Positions 1 through 6,690 of a stretch of 6,756 nucleotides of DNA are shown in pieces. How positions within the stretch are numbered: position 1 is the stretch's first letter; every line of letters begins with the position of its first letter. The notes beneath the pieces were generated by a model. That model had not been told where the DNA came from, made no database searches, and saw nothing but the letters and a program-made list of their open reading frames with translations. The DNA is taken from assembly GCA_904502175.1 (NCBI GenBank), contig CAJGDU010000062.1, positions 1-6,756 on the forward strand, written 5' to 3'. The DNA comes from Clostridiaceae bacterium (GTDB lineage Bacteria > Bacillota > Clostridia > Oscillospirales > Acutalibacteraceae). Made by a program: the position numbers and the translations under genes.

Positions 1-845
1 AGGATGCGCTGGGCCTCCTGGATGATGGCATGTTCCTCTTCGTTCAGCGGCTCGAAGTCCTTCATGAAGGAGAGGTTGTCTTCCATCTGTGCGACGTTCG
101 ACATACCGGAGAGCACCGTGAGGATGCCGTCCAGGCTCGCGACGAAGCGGATCGCCCACGAGGCATAGGACCGGTCGGGCGCGTAGTCTTTGAAGAGTTT
201 CTTGACCTCCTCCGGCGGGTCCGCCAGCGTGCCGCCCTTCACGGGCTCCATGACCGTAATGCCCACGTTGTGCTTCCGCGCCACCTCGTAGTTGGCCCGC
301 GAGGTGACCGTCGGGTTCTCCCAGTCCGCGTAGTTGATCTGCAGCTGGACGAACTCCACTTCCGGGTGCTCGGTCAGTAGCCGGTCCAGGAGTTCCGGTC
401 CGCCGTGGAAGGAGAAGCCGATGTGCTTGATGAGCCCCTTCTCTTTCTGCTCGGCAATGAAGTCCCACAGGTGGAAGCGCTCATACCGGCCGACGTTGTT
501 CTCCTTGAACGCGTGGAGCAGGTAGTAGTCGAAGTAGCCCGCTCCGGTCCGCTCGAGGCTCGTGAAGAACTGTTTTTTCGCGGAGCGCTCCGTCGGGGCC
601 ATCCGCGCGTTCAGCTTGGTGGCGAGCGTGTAGGACTCCCGGGGATAGCGGTCCACCAGAGCCTTCTTCGTCGCCGCCTCGGAGCCGATGTACACGTAGG
701 CCGTGTCGAAGTACGTAAAGCCCGCCTCCATGAAGAGGTCCACCATCTGTTTCGTCTGTTCGACGTCGATGCCGAGACCGCTCTTCGGCAGGCGCATGAG
801 GCCGAAGCCGAGCTTCGGGGTGTCTTTTCCGAAATAATCTGACAT
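1..845 (-). CDS. Aldo/keto reductase, COG1453-like (partial, C-terminus beyond left edge)
   Basis: This is a predicted NAD(P)H-dependent oxidoreductase of the aldo/keto reductase superfamily, acting in the cytoplasm on an unknown carbonyl or alcohol. The 281 visible codons cover almost the whole TIM barrel. The catalytic tetrad is readable with normal spacing: Asp47 (FDTA), Tyr52 (YIGSE), Lys77 (ATK) and His111 (LLH). Other family signatures are GFGLMRLP near the N-terminus, HIGFSFHGG at 141-149, QINY at 169-172, and SGMSN at 246-250 near the end of the barrel. The start at 845 follows GGGAGGA with a 6-base spacer. It begins 21 bases after the PEP-synthase-like gene stops, so the two are probably co-transcribed. 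The short N-terminus and the sequence style resemble COG1453 oxidoreductases, many of which carry a C-terminal [4Fe-4S] ferredoxin domain. That part would lie outside the window, so its presence is inference. The substrate cannot be told. Confidence 0.93.
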   Translation of the reverse strand, partial: MSDYFGKDTPKLGFGLMRLPKSGLGIDVEQTKQMVDLFMEAGFTYFDTAYVYIGSEAATKKALVDRYPRESYTLATKLNARMAPTERSAKKQFFTSLERTGAGYFDYYLLHAFKENNVGRYERFHLWDFIAEQKEKGLIKHIGFSFHGGPELLDRLLTEHPEVEFVQLQINYADWENPTVTSRANYEVARKHNVGITVMEPVKGGTLADPPEEVKKLFKDYAPDRSYASWAIRFVASLDGILTVLSGMSNVAQMEDNLSFMKDFEPLNEEEHAIIQEAQRI

Positions 846-866
846 AGAATATCCTCCCAAAACAAA

Positions 867-3437
867 TCAGACCGTCAGGATGAGGTGTTCCTGCTCCAGG
901 TCGTAGTACAGCGTGCTGTCACACGCCGTCATATCATAGACGTGAACGATGCCGGAGAGTTTCCCCTCCTCATCGAATTCTCCCACAATGTCTTTTCCCG
1001 CGGCGATGCGCTCCGGGTCCCAGGCGGCGGTGGCGCCGGTGTCGAAGACGGCCGTGTAGAGGATCTCCGCCTCCACCAGGTCCTGGAAAATGTGGCTCCC
1101 GTAGGAGAGCTCCGGGTTGTACCCCGCCTTGGTCTCCTCCATCTCGCAGATGACCTCAAAGGTGCTGATGTCCGAGAAGGTGACGGGCACGCCGAGCTCC
1201 GGCGAGGAGGTGCCGATGCGGCCGGGCACGAAGAGCATCATGTGCTTGTCGCGGTCGCGGTAGTGCCAGTTCACCTTGCCGATGAGCTGGGACACCGCCT
1301 GTTTTTCCGCGTAGGGCATGTTGTAGTAGGCAATGGGGTCCACGTAGACGATGGTGTCCAGATGCACCACCCGGGACAGGCCCATGGACGCGCCTTTGCT
1401 CTCCAGCACCAGGTGCTCCGCCGGCACGTTCTCCGGCAGCTTCACCTTCGCCTGCTCCTTGAGCATCTGCAGCGGCCGGCACTGTAAAAGGTTGATGGAG
1501 TACTCCCCGGTGTCCGAGAGGTTGATGGTGAACTCCGTGTCCACGGGGTAGTCGTACTCGTCGGCGATGCACTGCATCATCCGCTTCATCTGGTCCATCA
1601 TGACCGTGTTCTTCACGAGGCCGCCGCAGGAGATGAACTGCACTTTCTGCGGCCGCCCCATCTCCCGGAGCCGGCTCTCCGCGTCGAAGTCATGTTCCAG
1701 CAAAGCGTTTGCGATGTACTGCGGGATGTGCGGCTCCACCGACTTTAAGTCGACCCGCTCCAGGGCGTGGTCCGCCGCGTTGATGGCCTCCACGCTCCGC
1801 TGGGAGTAGCGGTGCCGGTCCGCGGCGCTGGTGTACACCGACTTCTCCGGCCGGTCGAGGCTCACGAGCCGCGGGTAAGACCCCTCGGTCCGGTCCACGG
1901 CGGAGGTGCCGAGGCCCATGACGAGGCGGAGCATGCCCGCCGCGGGGTCGATGCTCTCGAGGAAGCGGTACGGGCTGTACGAGTACCCGACGCCGGCGGC
2001 GCAGGGCATATAGTAGGTGCCGTAATAGGCGCCGGAGACGCGCTGCACGAGCAGGGCCATCTGCTCGTCGCGCCGGTCGAGGCCGCGGCGCTTCCGGTAG
2101 TCGAGCGCGGACAGGCTCATGGAGCTGGCGTAGACCGTCTTGATGGCCTGCTCGAACTCCTGCAGCCGCTCCTCCATGGAGCCGCGGTTCGCGCAGAAGA
2201 CAGACTCATACTTTCCGGCAAAGGCGTTGCCGAACCCGTCCTCCAGGATACTGCTGGAGCGGACGATGTACGGGTCCTGTCCGTAATATTCGATGATGCG
2301 GGTGAACTGCTCCTGCAGCATGGCGGAGAAGCTGCCGGTCATGAGCCGGTCGGCGAACTCCGCCGCCAGCTCGAAGTAGCCCTCTTCGGTCCGCTGGCGG
2401 ATGCGCAGGTCCCAGAACCCGTTGTCGACGATATAGGTGTAGTAGACGTCCGACCCGACGTAGAAGCTGTCATGCGGTTCCAGCACTTCGTCGATCTCCG
2501 GCTCCCGGTTGCGCACGATGGCCCGGGACAGGAGCATGCCGCAGGCCTTGCCGCCGATCATGCCCGTGCCGATCATGTGGTTGCGGACGTCGAAGTAGTC
2601 GAGGGGCGTGAAGTTTTTGCGGACCATTTCCCGCATCTTCACGTCCCGCGTCATCATGATGTCGCACATTTCGCCGCAGGCCTCGGAGACATCGAGCCCC
2701 GCGTCGTACATCGCCCGCGAACGGTCGAAGAAGCGGTCCCAGGAGTCCGTGTACTGTTCGTCCGAACTCCGCTGGGCGCGGCTCAGCGTCTGGTAGAAAT
2801 GGCTCTGCTTGACGCCGTCCAGGATGGGCCGGAAGTGGCCCGTCTCCGGGTCGTAGGTGTGGGGGCGGAACATGGTCTCCGACTCCCGGTTCCAGACCTT
2901 CTGGGGGCGCATGTAGACGGTCCGCCGGTCCCGGTAGACATCGAGGAACAGCTGGGTCGTGTCCATGATCTTGTTGATGGAGTGCACCGAGTGCTTGCCC
3001 CGGATGATGGGGAAGAACGCCACGGTGTCCAGAATGAAGAGGAACGGGCAGGTGACCCGGAAGAAGTTGCCCATCATGAGGTCGGTGGCCCAGGCGGTCT
3101 GCAGCTCCGACAGACAGTCGAAGACATAGAACGCGTCGTAGCCGGCCTTTTCGATCTCGTTGTGGATCTCCACCGTGAACGTCTCGAACCGGTGGGACAG
3201 GGGCACTTCGATGCGCTTCACTTCCGGCCGCTCCGGGACGAGCGGCTCGTGGCTCGCGAAGCGGAAGTAGATGATCTGACGGTCATCTTTGATGGCCTGC
3301 TCCACGTACGGCTCCATGAAGAGCCGGAAGTCGTCGAGCTCCGAGACCCGGAAGACGACGTTGTCCCCGAGCCGGATGTTGTCGAGCGCCGCGTCCATTT
3401 CCGGGATGCCCGACAGGATTCTCTCAAATGCTGCCAT
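867..3437 (-). CDS. PEP-synthase-like ATP-grasp protein lacking the phosphohistidine and PEP-binding domains
   Basis: This 856-residue cytoplasmic protein has the ATP-binding domain of the pyruvate phosphate dikinase/PEP synthase family at about 290-657. Visible motifs are the glycine-rich IGGKACGM (294-301), VRSSSILED (392-400), FAGKYESV (406-413) and the closing LLQCRP (650-655), matching the family's final Q-x-RP. Residues 1-210 resemble a KaiC/RecA-like domain (GIPEMDAALD..LGDNVVF), but a P-loop is absent where one would be expected. Residues 658-856 hold a distinct C-terminal region with PGRIGTSSPELGVP at 738-751. I see no swivelling-domain histidine motif (T/S-H-A) and no room for the PEP/pyruvate TIM barrel, so classical PEP synthase activity is doubtful. 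The reaction is unknown, and automatic annotation as PEP synthase would overcall it. The start at 3437 is supported by the family-like N-terminus and an AAGGG about 10 bases upstream. It is the first gene of a probable two-gene operon with the reductase. Confidence 0.9.
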   Translation of the reverse strand: MAAFERILSGIPEMDAALDNIRLGDNVVFRVSELDDFRLFMEPYVEQAIKDDRQIIYFRFASHEPLVPERPEVKRIEVPLSHRFETFTVEIHNEIEKAGYDAFYVFDCLSELQTAWATDLMMGNFFRVTCPFLFILDTVAFFPIIRGKHSVHSINKIMDTTQLFLDVYRDRRTVYMRPQKVWNRESETMFRPHTYDPETGHFRPILDGVKQSHFYQTLSRAQRSSDEQYTDSWDRFFDRSRAMYDAGLDVSEACGEMCDIMMTRDVKMREMVRKNFTPLDYFDVRNHMIGTGMIGGKACGMLLSRAIVRNREPEIDEVLEPHDSFYVGSDVYYTYIVDNGFWDLRIRQRTEEGYFELAAEFADRLMTGSFSAMLQEQFTRIIEYYGQDPYIVRSSSILEDGFGNAFAGKYESVFCANRGSMEERLQEFEQAIKTVYASSMSLSALDYRKRRGLDRRDEQMALLVQRVSGAYYGTYYMPCAAGVGYSYSPYRFLESIDPAAGMLRLVMGLGTSAVDRTEGSYPRLVSLDRPEKSVYTSAADRHRYSQRSVEAINAADHALERVDLKSVEPHIPQYIANALLEHDFDAESRLREMGRPQKVQFISCGGLVKNTVMMDQMKRMMQCIADEYDYPVDTEFTINLSDTGEYSINLLQCRPLQMLKEQAKVKLPENVPAEHLVLESKGASMGLSRVVHLDTIVYVDPIAYYNMPYAEKQAVSQLIGKVNWHYRDRDKHMMLFVPGRIGTSSPELGVPVTFSDISTFEVICEMEETKAGYNPELSYGSHIFQDLVEAEILYTAVFDTGATAAWDPERIAAGKDIVGEFDEEGKLSGIVHVYDMTACDSTLYYDLEQEHLILTV

Positions 3438-3455
3438 ATTCGGTTTTCCCTTTCA

Positions 3456-3469
3456 GTCCCCTTCGGGAC
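3456..3469 (-). promoter_or_regulatory. Small hairpin in the leader of the PEP-synthase-like gene
   Basis: GTCCC and GGGAC form a perfect 5-bp stem round a 4-base loop (GAAG on the minus strand). It lies just upstream of the AAGGG that serves as ribosome binding site for the gene starting at 3437. No U-run follows, so it is not a terminator. It may affect translation or RNA stability, or be chance. Confidence 0.35.
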
Positions 3470-3493
3470 AGAGATTCTCCATTCTTACTTAAT

Positions 3494-3499
3494 AATATA
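3494..3499 (-). promoter_or_regulatory. Possible -10 box for the PEP-synthase-like gene and reductase
   Basis: On the minus strand the sequence reads TATATT, overlapping TATTAT, about 57 bases upstream of the start codon at 3437, in the most AT-rich part of the spacer. No good -35 lies at 16-18 bases; the nearest TTGAGA (3523-3528) is 23 bases away. The site is therefore weak, or the promoter depends on an activator or another sigma factor. Confidence 0.3.
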
Positions 3500-3551
3500 G
3501 CGCAGTTTTTTCGGGCGATTCGTCTCAAAAAAATTGTCATAGCGGCCCTGC

Positions 3552-3580
3552 TTGAACTCCGGGTCGCCTTATGTTATAAA
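3552..3580 (+). promoter_or_regulatory. Sigma-70-type promoter of the ABC transporter gene
   Basis: TTGAAC (3552-3557) and TATAAA (3575-3580) are separated by exactly 17 bases. TG at 3572-3573 forms an extended -10 element. Transcription would begin near 3587, giving a leader of about 27 bases before the start codon at 3614. Each hexamer differs from its consensus at a single position. Confidence 0.7.
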
Positions 3581-3583
3581 TAG

Positions 3584-3602
3584 CTCATATCTCATATGTG
3601 AG
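3584..3602 (+). repeat. Tandem CTCATAT repeat with near-palindrome at the predicted transcription start
   Basis: CTCATAT occurs twice in tandem (3584-3590, 3591-3597). The second copy is part of the near-palindrome CTCATATGTGAG (3591-3602), which has one mismatched pair. The repeats cover the predicted transcription start and end at the ribosome binding site, a position where a repressor could act. No regulator gene is visible nearby, so an operator role is inference. Confidence 0.35.
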
Positions 3603-3613
3603 GGAGAAACGAT

Positions 3614-5437
3614 ATGAAGCGCAGCACCGCATCGCGAACGCTATACTATTACGGAAAAACGGTCCTGAAACACTGGCCGTTCTTCCTCATGGGCATTGTG
3701 GCGTCCTTCGGGTACGCCTACTGTCTGACGTTCTTAAACGCCCAGGCCGTGTCGAAGATCATCGACCGGGTGGCCGAGGGCGGCATTTCGGCGGACATGG
3801 TCTTCCCCACGTTCATGCCGTACATCATCATGCTGGTGCTGGCGAACCTCATCGGGCAGATCTGCTCGAAGCTGCAGGACTACGCGGTCTGGAAACTGGA
3901 GATCCTCGGCTACTACGACCTCTCCTCCCTCGTGTTCGACTCCCTGTCGAACCAGAGCATGACCTTCCACAACAGCCGGTTCGGCGGCGCCCTCGTCAGC
4001 CAGACGAGCAAGTTCACGAACGCCTACGCCTCGCTGGTCGAGCTGTTCAACTACTCCCTCGTCCCCCTCATCTCCGCCACGGTCCTGACCATCGTCCTGC
4101 TGGCGCCGCTGGTCCCGCTCTACGTCATCATCCTGTCCGCCATCCTGGTGGTGTATGTCATCGTCGTCTGGCTTTTGTTCCGGCGCACCCTGTCGCGCAA
4201 CACGGTGGCCGCCAGTGCCCAGAACCGGCTCTCCGGCGAGCTGTCGGACAGCATCACGAACATCCTTGCCGTCAAGACCTCCGGCAGAGAGGCCTATGAG
4301 AAGGCCCTCTTCACGAAGGCCAACAAGGAGGTCCGGGGCGCGGACTCCCGGCGCATGCACGCCACGCTCCTGAGCGCGTCCGTGGCCGCCGGCATCATCG
4401 TCGTCATCATGGTCATCCAGACCATTTTCGTCGCCGGAGGCAACGCCTGGTACGGCATCAGCGCCGGCACGCTGGTCCTTATCTTTTCCTACACCCACAA
4501 CCTCACCCTTCGGTTCAACATGATCAACCAGACCATGACGGTCATCAACCGGGCCTTCGGCGACGCCGCCGAAATGACCCAGAACCTCGACGCGCCCCGG
4601 CTGGTGGCCGACGCCGAGGACGCCGTGGACCTGGAGGTCACCGACGGGGAGATCCGCTTCGAGAATCTGAGTTTCAAGTACATGGACGGCCGGACGGAAG
4701 AGGCCGACCCGGACGAGGAAGACGAACCGGGCGCCTCCGGGCCGCGGGAAAACATCTTCGAGCACTTCTCCATGACCATCCCCGCCGGCCAGCGCATCGG
4801 CCTCGTGGGCCGGTCCGGCTCCGGCAAGACGACACTGACGAAACTGCTCCTGCGCCTGGAGGACATCCAGGAGGGGCGCATCACCGTCGACGGACAGGAC
4901 GTGTCGAAGGTGACCCAGGTCTCTCTGAGAAGGCAGATCGCCTACGTGCCCCAGGAGCCGCTGCTGTTCCACCGGACCATTGCCGAGAACATTGCCTACG
5001 GCCGGCCGGACGCCTCCTTTGAGGAGATCCGCAACGCCGCGGAAAAGGCCAACGCCCTCGAGTTCATCGAGAAGCTGCCGGAGGGCTTCGACACCATCAC
5101 CGGCGAGCGCGGCGTGAAGCTCTCGGGCGGCCAGCGGCAGCGCGTGGCCATTGCGCGGGCCATTCTGACCGACGCCCCCATCCTCGTTTTGGACGAGGCC
5201 ACCAGCGCGCTGGACTCCGAAAGCGAGAAGATGATCCAGGCGGCGCTGGCGAACCTCATGCAGGGGCGCACGTCCATTGTCATCGCCCACCGGCTGTCGA
5301 CGGTGTCGAGCCTCGACCGCATCGTCGTCCTGAAAGACGGCGTCATCATCGAGGACGGCCCCCACGCCGAGCTCGTGAAGAACGGCGGCGAGTACGCCGG
5401 CCTCTGGGAACGCCAGACCGGCGCGTTCGAAGGATAA
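3614..5437 (+). CDS. ABC transporter half-exporter, fused transmembrane and ATPase domains (ABCB/MsbA type)
   Basis: This complete 607-residue inner-membrane exporter subunit is expected to work as a dimer, with itself or with a partner not seen here. Six membrane segments fit at about 21-41, 66-86, 144-164, 166-188, 253-275 and 280-298. The ATPase domain is intact: Tyr356 as A-loop, Walker A GRSGSGKT (399-406), Q-loop Gln447, signature LSGGQ (503-507), Walker B ILVLDEAT (523-530) with catalytic Glu528, D-loop SALD (531-534) and switch His559. Between the first ATPase strand and the Walker A strand lies an acidic stretch (about 360-378, TEEADPDEEDEPG) that the family normally lacks. The start at 3614 follows AGGGAG with 7 bases of spacing. 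The length is normal for a half-transporter. It has its own promoter and terminator, so it is probably a single-gene unit. The substrate cannot be inferred; lipid, peptide or drug export are all possible. Confidence 0.95.
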   Translation: MKRSTASRTLYYYGKTVLKHWPFFLMGIVASFGYAYCLTFLNAQAVSKIIDRVAEGGISADMVFPTFMPYIIMLVLANLIGQICSKLQDYAVWKLEILGYYDLSSLVFDSLSNQSMTFHNSRFGGALVSQTSKFTNAYASLVELFNYSLVPLISATVLTIVLLAPLVPLYVIILSAILVVYVIVVWLLFRRTLSRNTVAASAQNRLSGELSDSITNILAVKTSGREAYEKALFTKANKEVRGADSRRMHATLLSASVAAGIIVVIMVIQTIFVAGGNAWYGISAGTLVLIFSYTHNLTLRFNMINQTMTVINRAFGDAAEMTQNLDAPRLVADAEDAVDLEVTDGEIRFENLSFKYMDGRTEEADPDEEDEPGASGPRENIFEHFSMTIPAGQRIGLVGRSGSGKTTLTKLLLRLEDIQEGRITVDGQDVSKVTQVSLRRQIAYVPQEPLLFHRTIAENIAYGRPDASFEEIRNAAEKANALEFIEKLPEGFDTITGERGVKLSGGQRQRVAIARAILTDAPILVLDEATSALDSESEKMIQAALANLMQGRTSIVIAHRLSTVSSLDRIVVLKDGVIIEDGPHAELVKNGGEYAGLWERQTGAFEG

Positions 5438-5485
5438 AAAAAGAGCTTCGCTCGAACGAGCGAAGCTCTTGATTTATTTATGATA
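5436..5485. terminator. Bidirectional intrinsic terminator between convergent genes
   Basis: AAGAGCTTCGCTCG (5441-5454) and its exact reverse complement (5457-5470) form a 14-bp perfect stem around a two-base AA centre. For minus-strand transcripts of the symporter the stem is followed by a run of seven T (complement of 5436-5442), a classical strong terminator. For plus-strand transcripts of the ABC gene it is followed by CTTGATTTATTTATG, a weaker T-rich tail. The A-run begins inside the TAA stop of the ABC gene. Confidence 0.9.
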
Positions 5486-6668
5486 ATGCGGCCACCGGTT
5501 TGGCTTCCTTGATGCCGTGCCGCTCCGCGTATCCGGTGAGGATGAGCGTGAGGGCGCCGTCGCCGACGACGTTGCAGGCCGTGCCGAAGCTGTCCTGCAG
5601 GGCAAAGACGGCGAGGATGAGGGCCGTGCCGTTGGCGTCGAACCCGAGGATGCCGGTGATGAGGCCGAGCGAGGCCATGACGGTGCCGCCGGGGACGCCG
5701 GGCGCTCCGATGGCGAAGACGCCGAGGAGGGCCACGAAGAGGATCATGGTGCCGAGGGGCGGCAGATGTCCGTAGAGGATGCGGGACGTGACCATGACGA
5801 AGAACACTTCCGTGAGGACGGAGCCGCACAGGTGGATGTTCGCGAAGAGCGGGACCGAGAAGTCGGCCACGTCATGGCGCAGGTTCCGGCTCTGGTGCGC
5901 GGACCGCAGGGCCACGCTGAGGGTGGCGGCGGAGGACATGGTGCCCACCGCGGTCAGGTAGGTCGGGCCGTAGTGCCGCAGAACTTCCAGACCGTTGTGT
6001 CTGGAGTAGGCCGAAGCCGTCCCGTAGAGGACTGACAGCCAGACGAAGTGTCCGACGAGGACCACGAGGATGACCACCAGGAAGACCGGCAGCTGTTTCG
6101 TGATGGAACCTTCCCAGGAGAGGCTGCAGAAGGTGGCCAGGATGAACAGCGGCAGGATGGGGATGATGACTTTTTCCACGATCTTCAGGACGATCTGCTG
6201 GAACTCCTGGAGGATCTCATTGATGCGCTCCGCTTTGGTCCAGACCGTCGCAAGACCGATGAACAGGGAGAAGACGAGGGCGGACATGACCGGCATGATC
6301 TGCGGGATGTCCAGCTGGAAGGCGACTTCCGGGAGCTCGCGAAGGTTCTCCATGTGAGAGGCGATGGACAGGTGCGGGATGAGCGCGTAGCCCGCGGCCA
6401 TGGACATGGCCGCCGCCAGAACGCTGGACGCGTAGGCTGCGACAACGGCGACCGAGAGCATCTTGGTGACGTTGTTGCCGAGTTTGGCGATGGACGGGGC
6501 AATGAACCCGATGATGATCAGCGGCACACTGAACGTGATGAGCTGGCTTAAGATATATTTGATGGTAACGACGATCTCCATGGCGCCTGCGGGAAGGATG
6601 AACCCGAGCAGGATACCGATGATGATGCCCGCGAACAGCCGCGCAGGCAGACTCTTGATGACTTTCAT
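5478..6668 (-). CDS. Dicarboxylate/amino acid:cation symporter (SDF family, PF00375-like)
   Basis: This complete 396-residue inner-membrane protein is predicted to take up an amino acid or related solute with sodium or protons. Features of the GltPh fold are present: hydrophobic helices from residue 10 onward, the serine-containing hairpin-1 tip TMSSAATL (243-250), a TM7 motif NIHLCGS (277-283), the hairpin-2 tip GAPGVPGG (321-328) and the TM8 motif QDSFGTACNVVGD (358-370). Aligned by eye to GltPh, Asp359, Asn366 and Asp370 match Asp394, Asn401 and Asp405. The side-chain-binding Arg397 is replaced by Gly362, and the hairpin-1 Arg276 by Met244. An acidic substrate is therefore unlikely, and a neutral amino acid is more plausible. 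The start at 6668 follows GAGG with a 9-base spacer. It lies 22 bases behind the stop of a gene coming from the right edge, so the two are probably one operon ending at the hairpin at 5441-5470. Confidence 0.93.
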   Translation of the reverse strand: MKVIKSLPARLFAGIIIGILLGFILPAGAMEIVVTIKYILSQLITFSVPLIIIGFIAPSIAKLGNNVTKMLSVAVVAAYASSVLAAAMSMAAGYALIPHLSIASHMENLRELPEVAFQLDIPQIMPVMSALVFSLFIGLATVWTKAERINEILQEFQQIVLKIVEKVIIPILPLFILATFCSLSWEGSITKQLPVFLVVILVVLVGHFVWLSVLYGTASAYSRHNGLEVLRHYGPTYLTAVGTMSSAATLSVALRSAHQSRNLRHDVADFSVPLFANIHLCGSVLTEVFFVMVTSRILYGHLPPLGTMILFVALLGVFAIGAPGVPGGTVMASLGLITGILGFDANGTALILAVFALQDSFGTACNVVGDGALTLILTGYAERHGIKEAKPVAALS

Positions 6669-6690
6669 AGTTTTCTACCTCGCTCATTCC

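Larger units (their letters stand above)
3438..3613. other. Divergent intergenic region
   Basis: This 176-base AT-richer spacer separates two divergently transcribed genes. It contains a good promoter for the plus-strand ABC transporter in its right third, an A/T-rich minus-strand -10-like box in the middle, and a small hairpin next to the minus-strand ribosome binding site. I see no convincing coding frame in it; frames reading through it are extensions of antisense shadows. Confidence 0.8.

Noticed and set aside
1767..3500. A 577-codon open frame on the plus strand opposite the PEP-synthase-like gene
   Set aside because: It is antisense to a gene with clear domain motifs. Its translation is rich in Val, His, Arg, Glu and Asp without motifs, typical of the complement of GC-rich codons.
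3523..3528. TTGAGA as -35 box for the minus-strand gene
   Set aside because: It is 23 bases from the best -10-like box, outside the range used by sigma-70 promoters, and no -10 lies at the right distance.
3598..4299. A plus-strand frame starting with GTG at 3598 and overlapping the ABC gene
   Set aside because: It is a frame-shifted reading of the ABC gene, rich in Arg, His, Pro and Leu. The AGGGAG site sits inside it and points to the ATG at 3614.
3734..5365. A 543-codon open frame on the minus strand opposite the ABC transporter
   Set aside because: The plus-strand frame carries every ABC motif. The antisense product is a low-complexity run of Asp, Gly, His, Val and Arg with no recognisable domain and no ribosome binding site.
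4996..5829. A minus-strand frame crossing the terminator between the ABC and symporter genes
   Set aside because: It reads through the hairpin and is antisense to the ABC ATPase domain on one side and out of frame with the symporter on the other. The sequence is Arg/His/Pro/Ser-rich.
6048..6551. A plus-strand frame with an Asp/Glu/His-rich product opposite the symporter
   Set aside because: The acidic composition is what the complement of hydrophobic helix codons (GTC, ATC, CTC) gives. There is no motif and no start signal.
6217..6687. A 156-codon minus-strand frame overlapping the symporter N-terminal half
   Set aside because: It is an out-of-frame reading of the symporter. The symporter frame has membrane helices and family motifs, and this one has neither.
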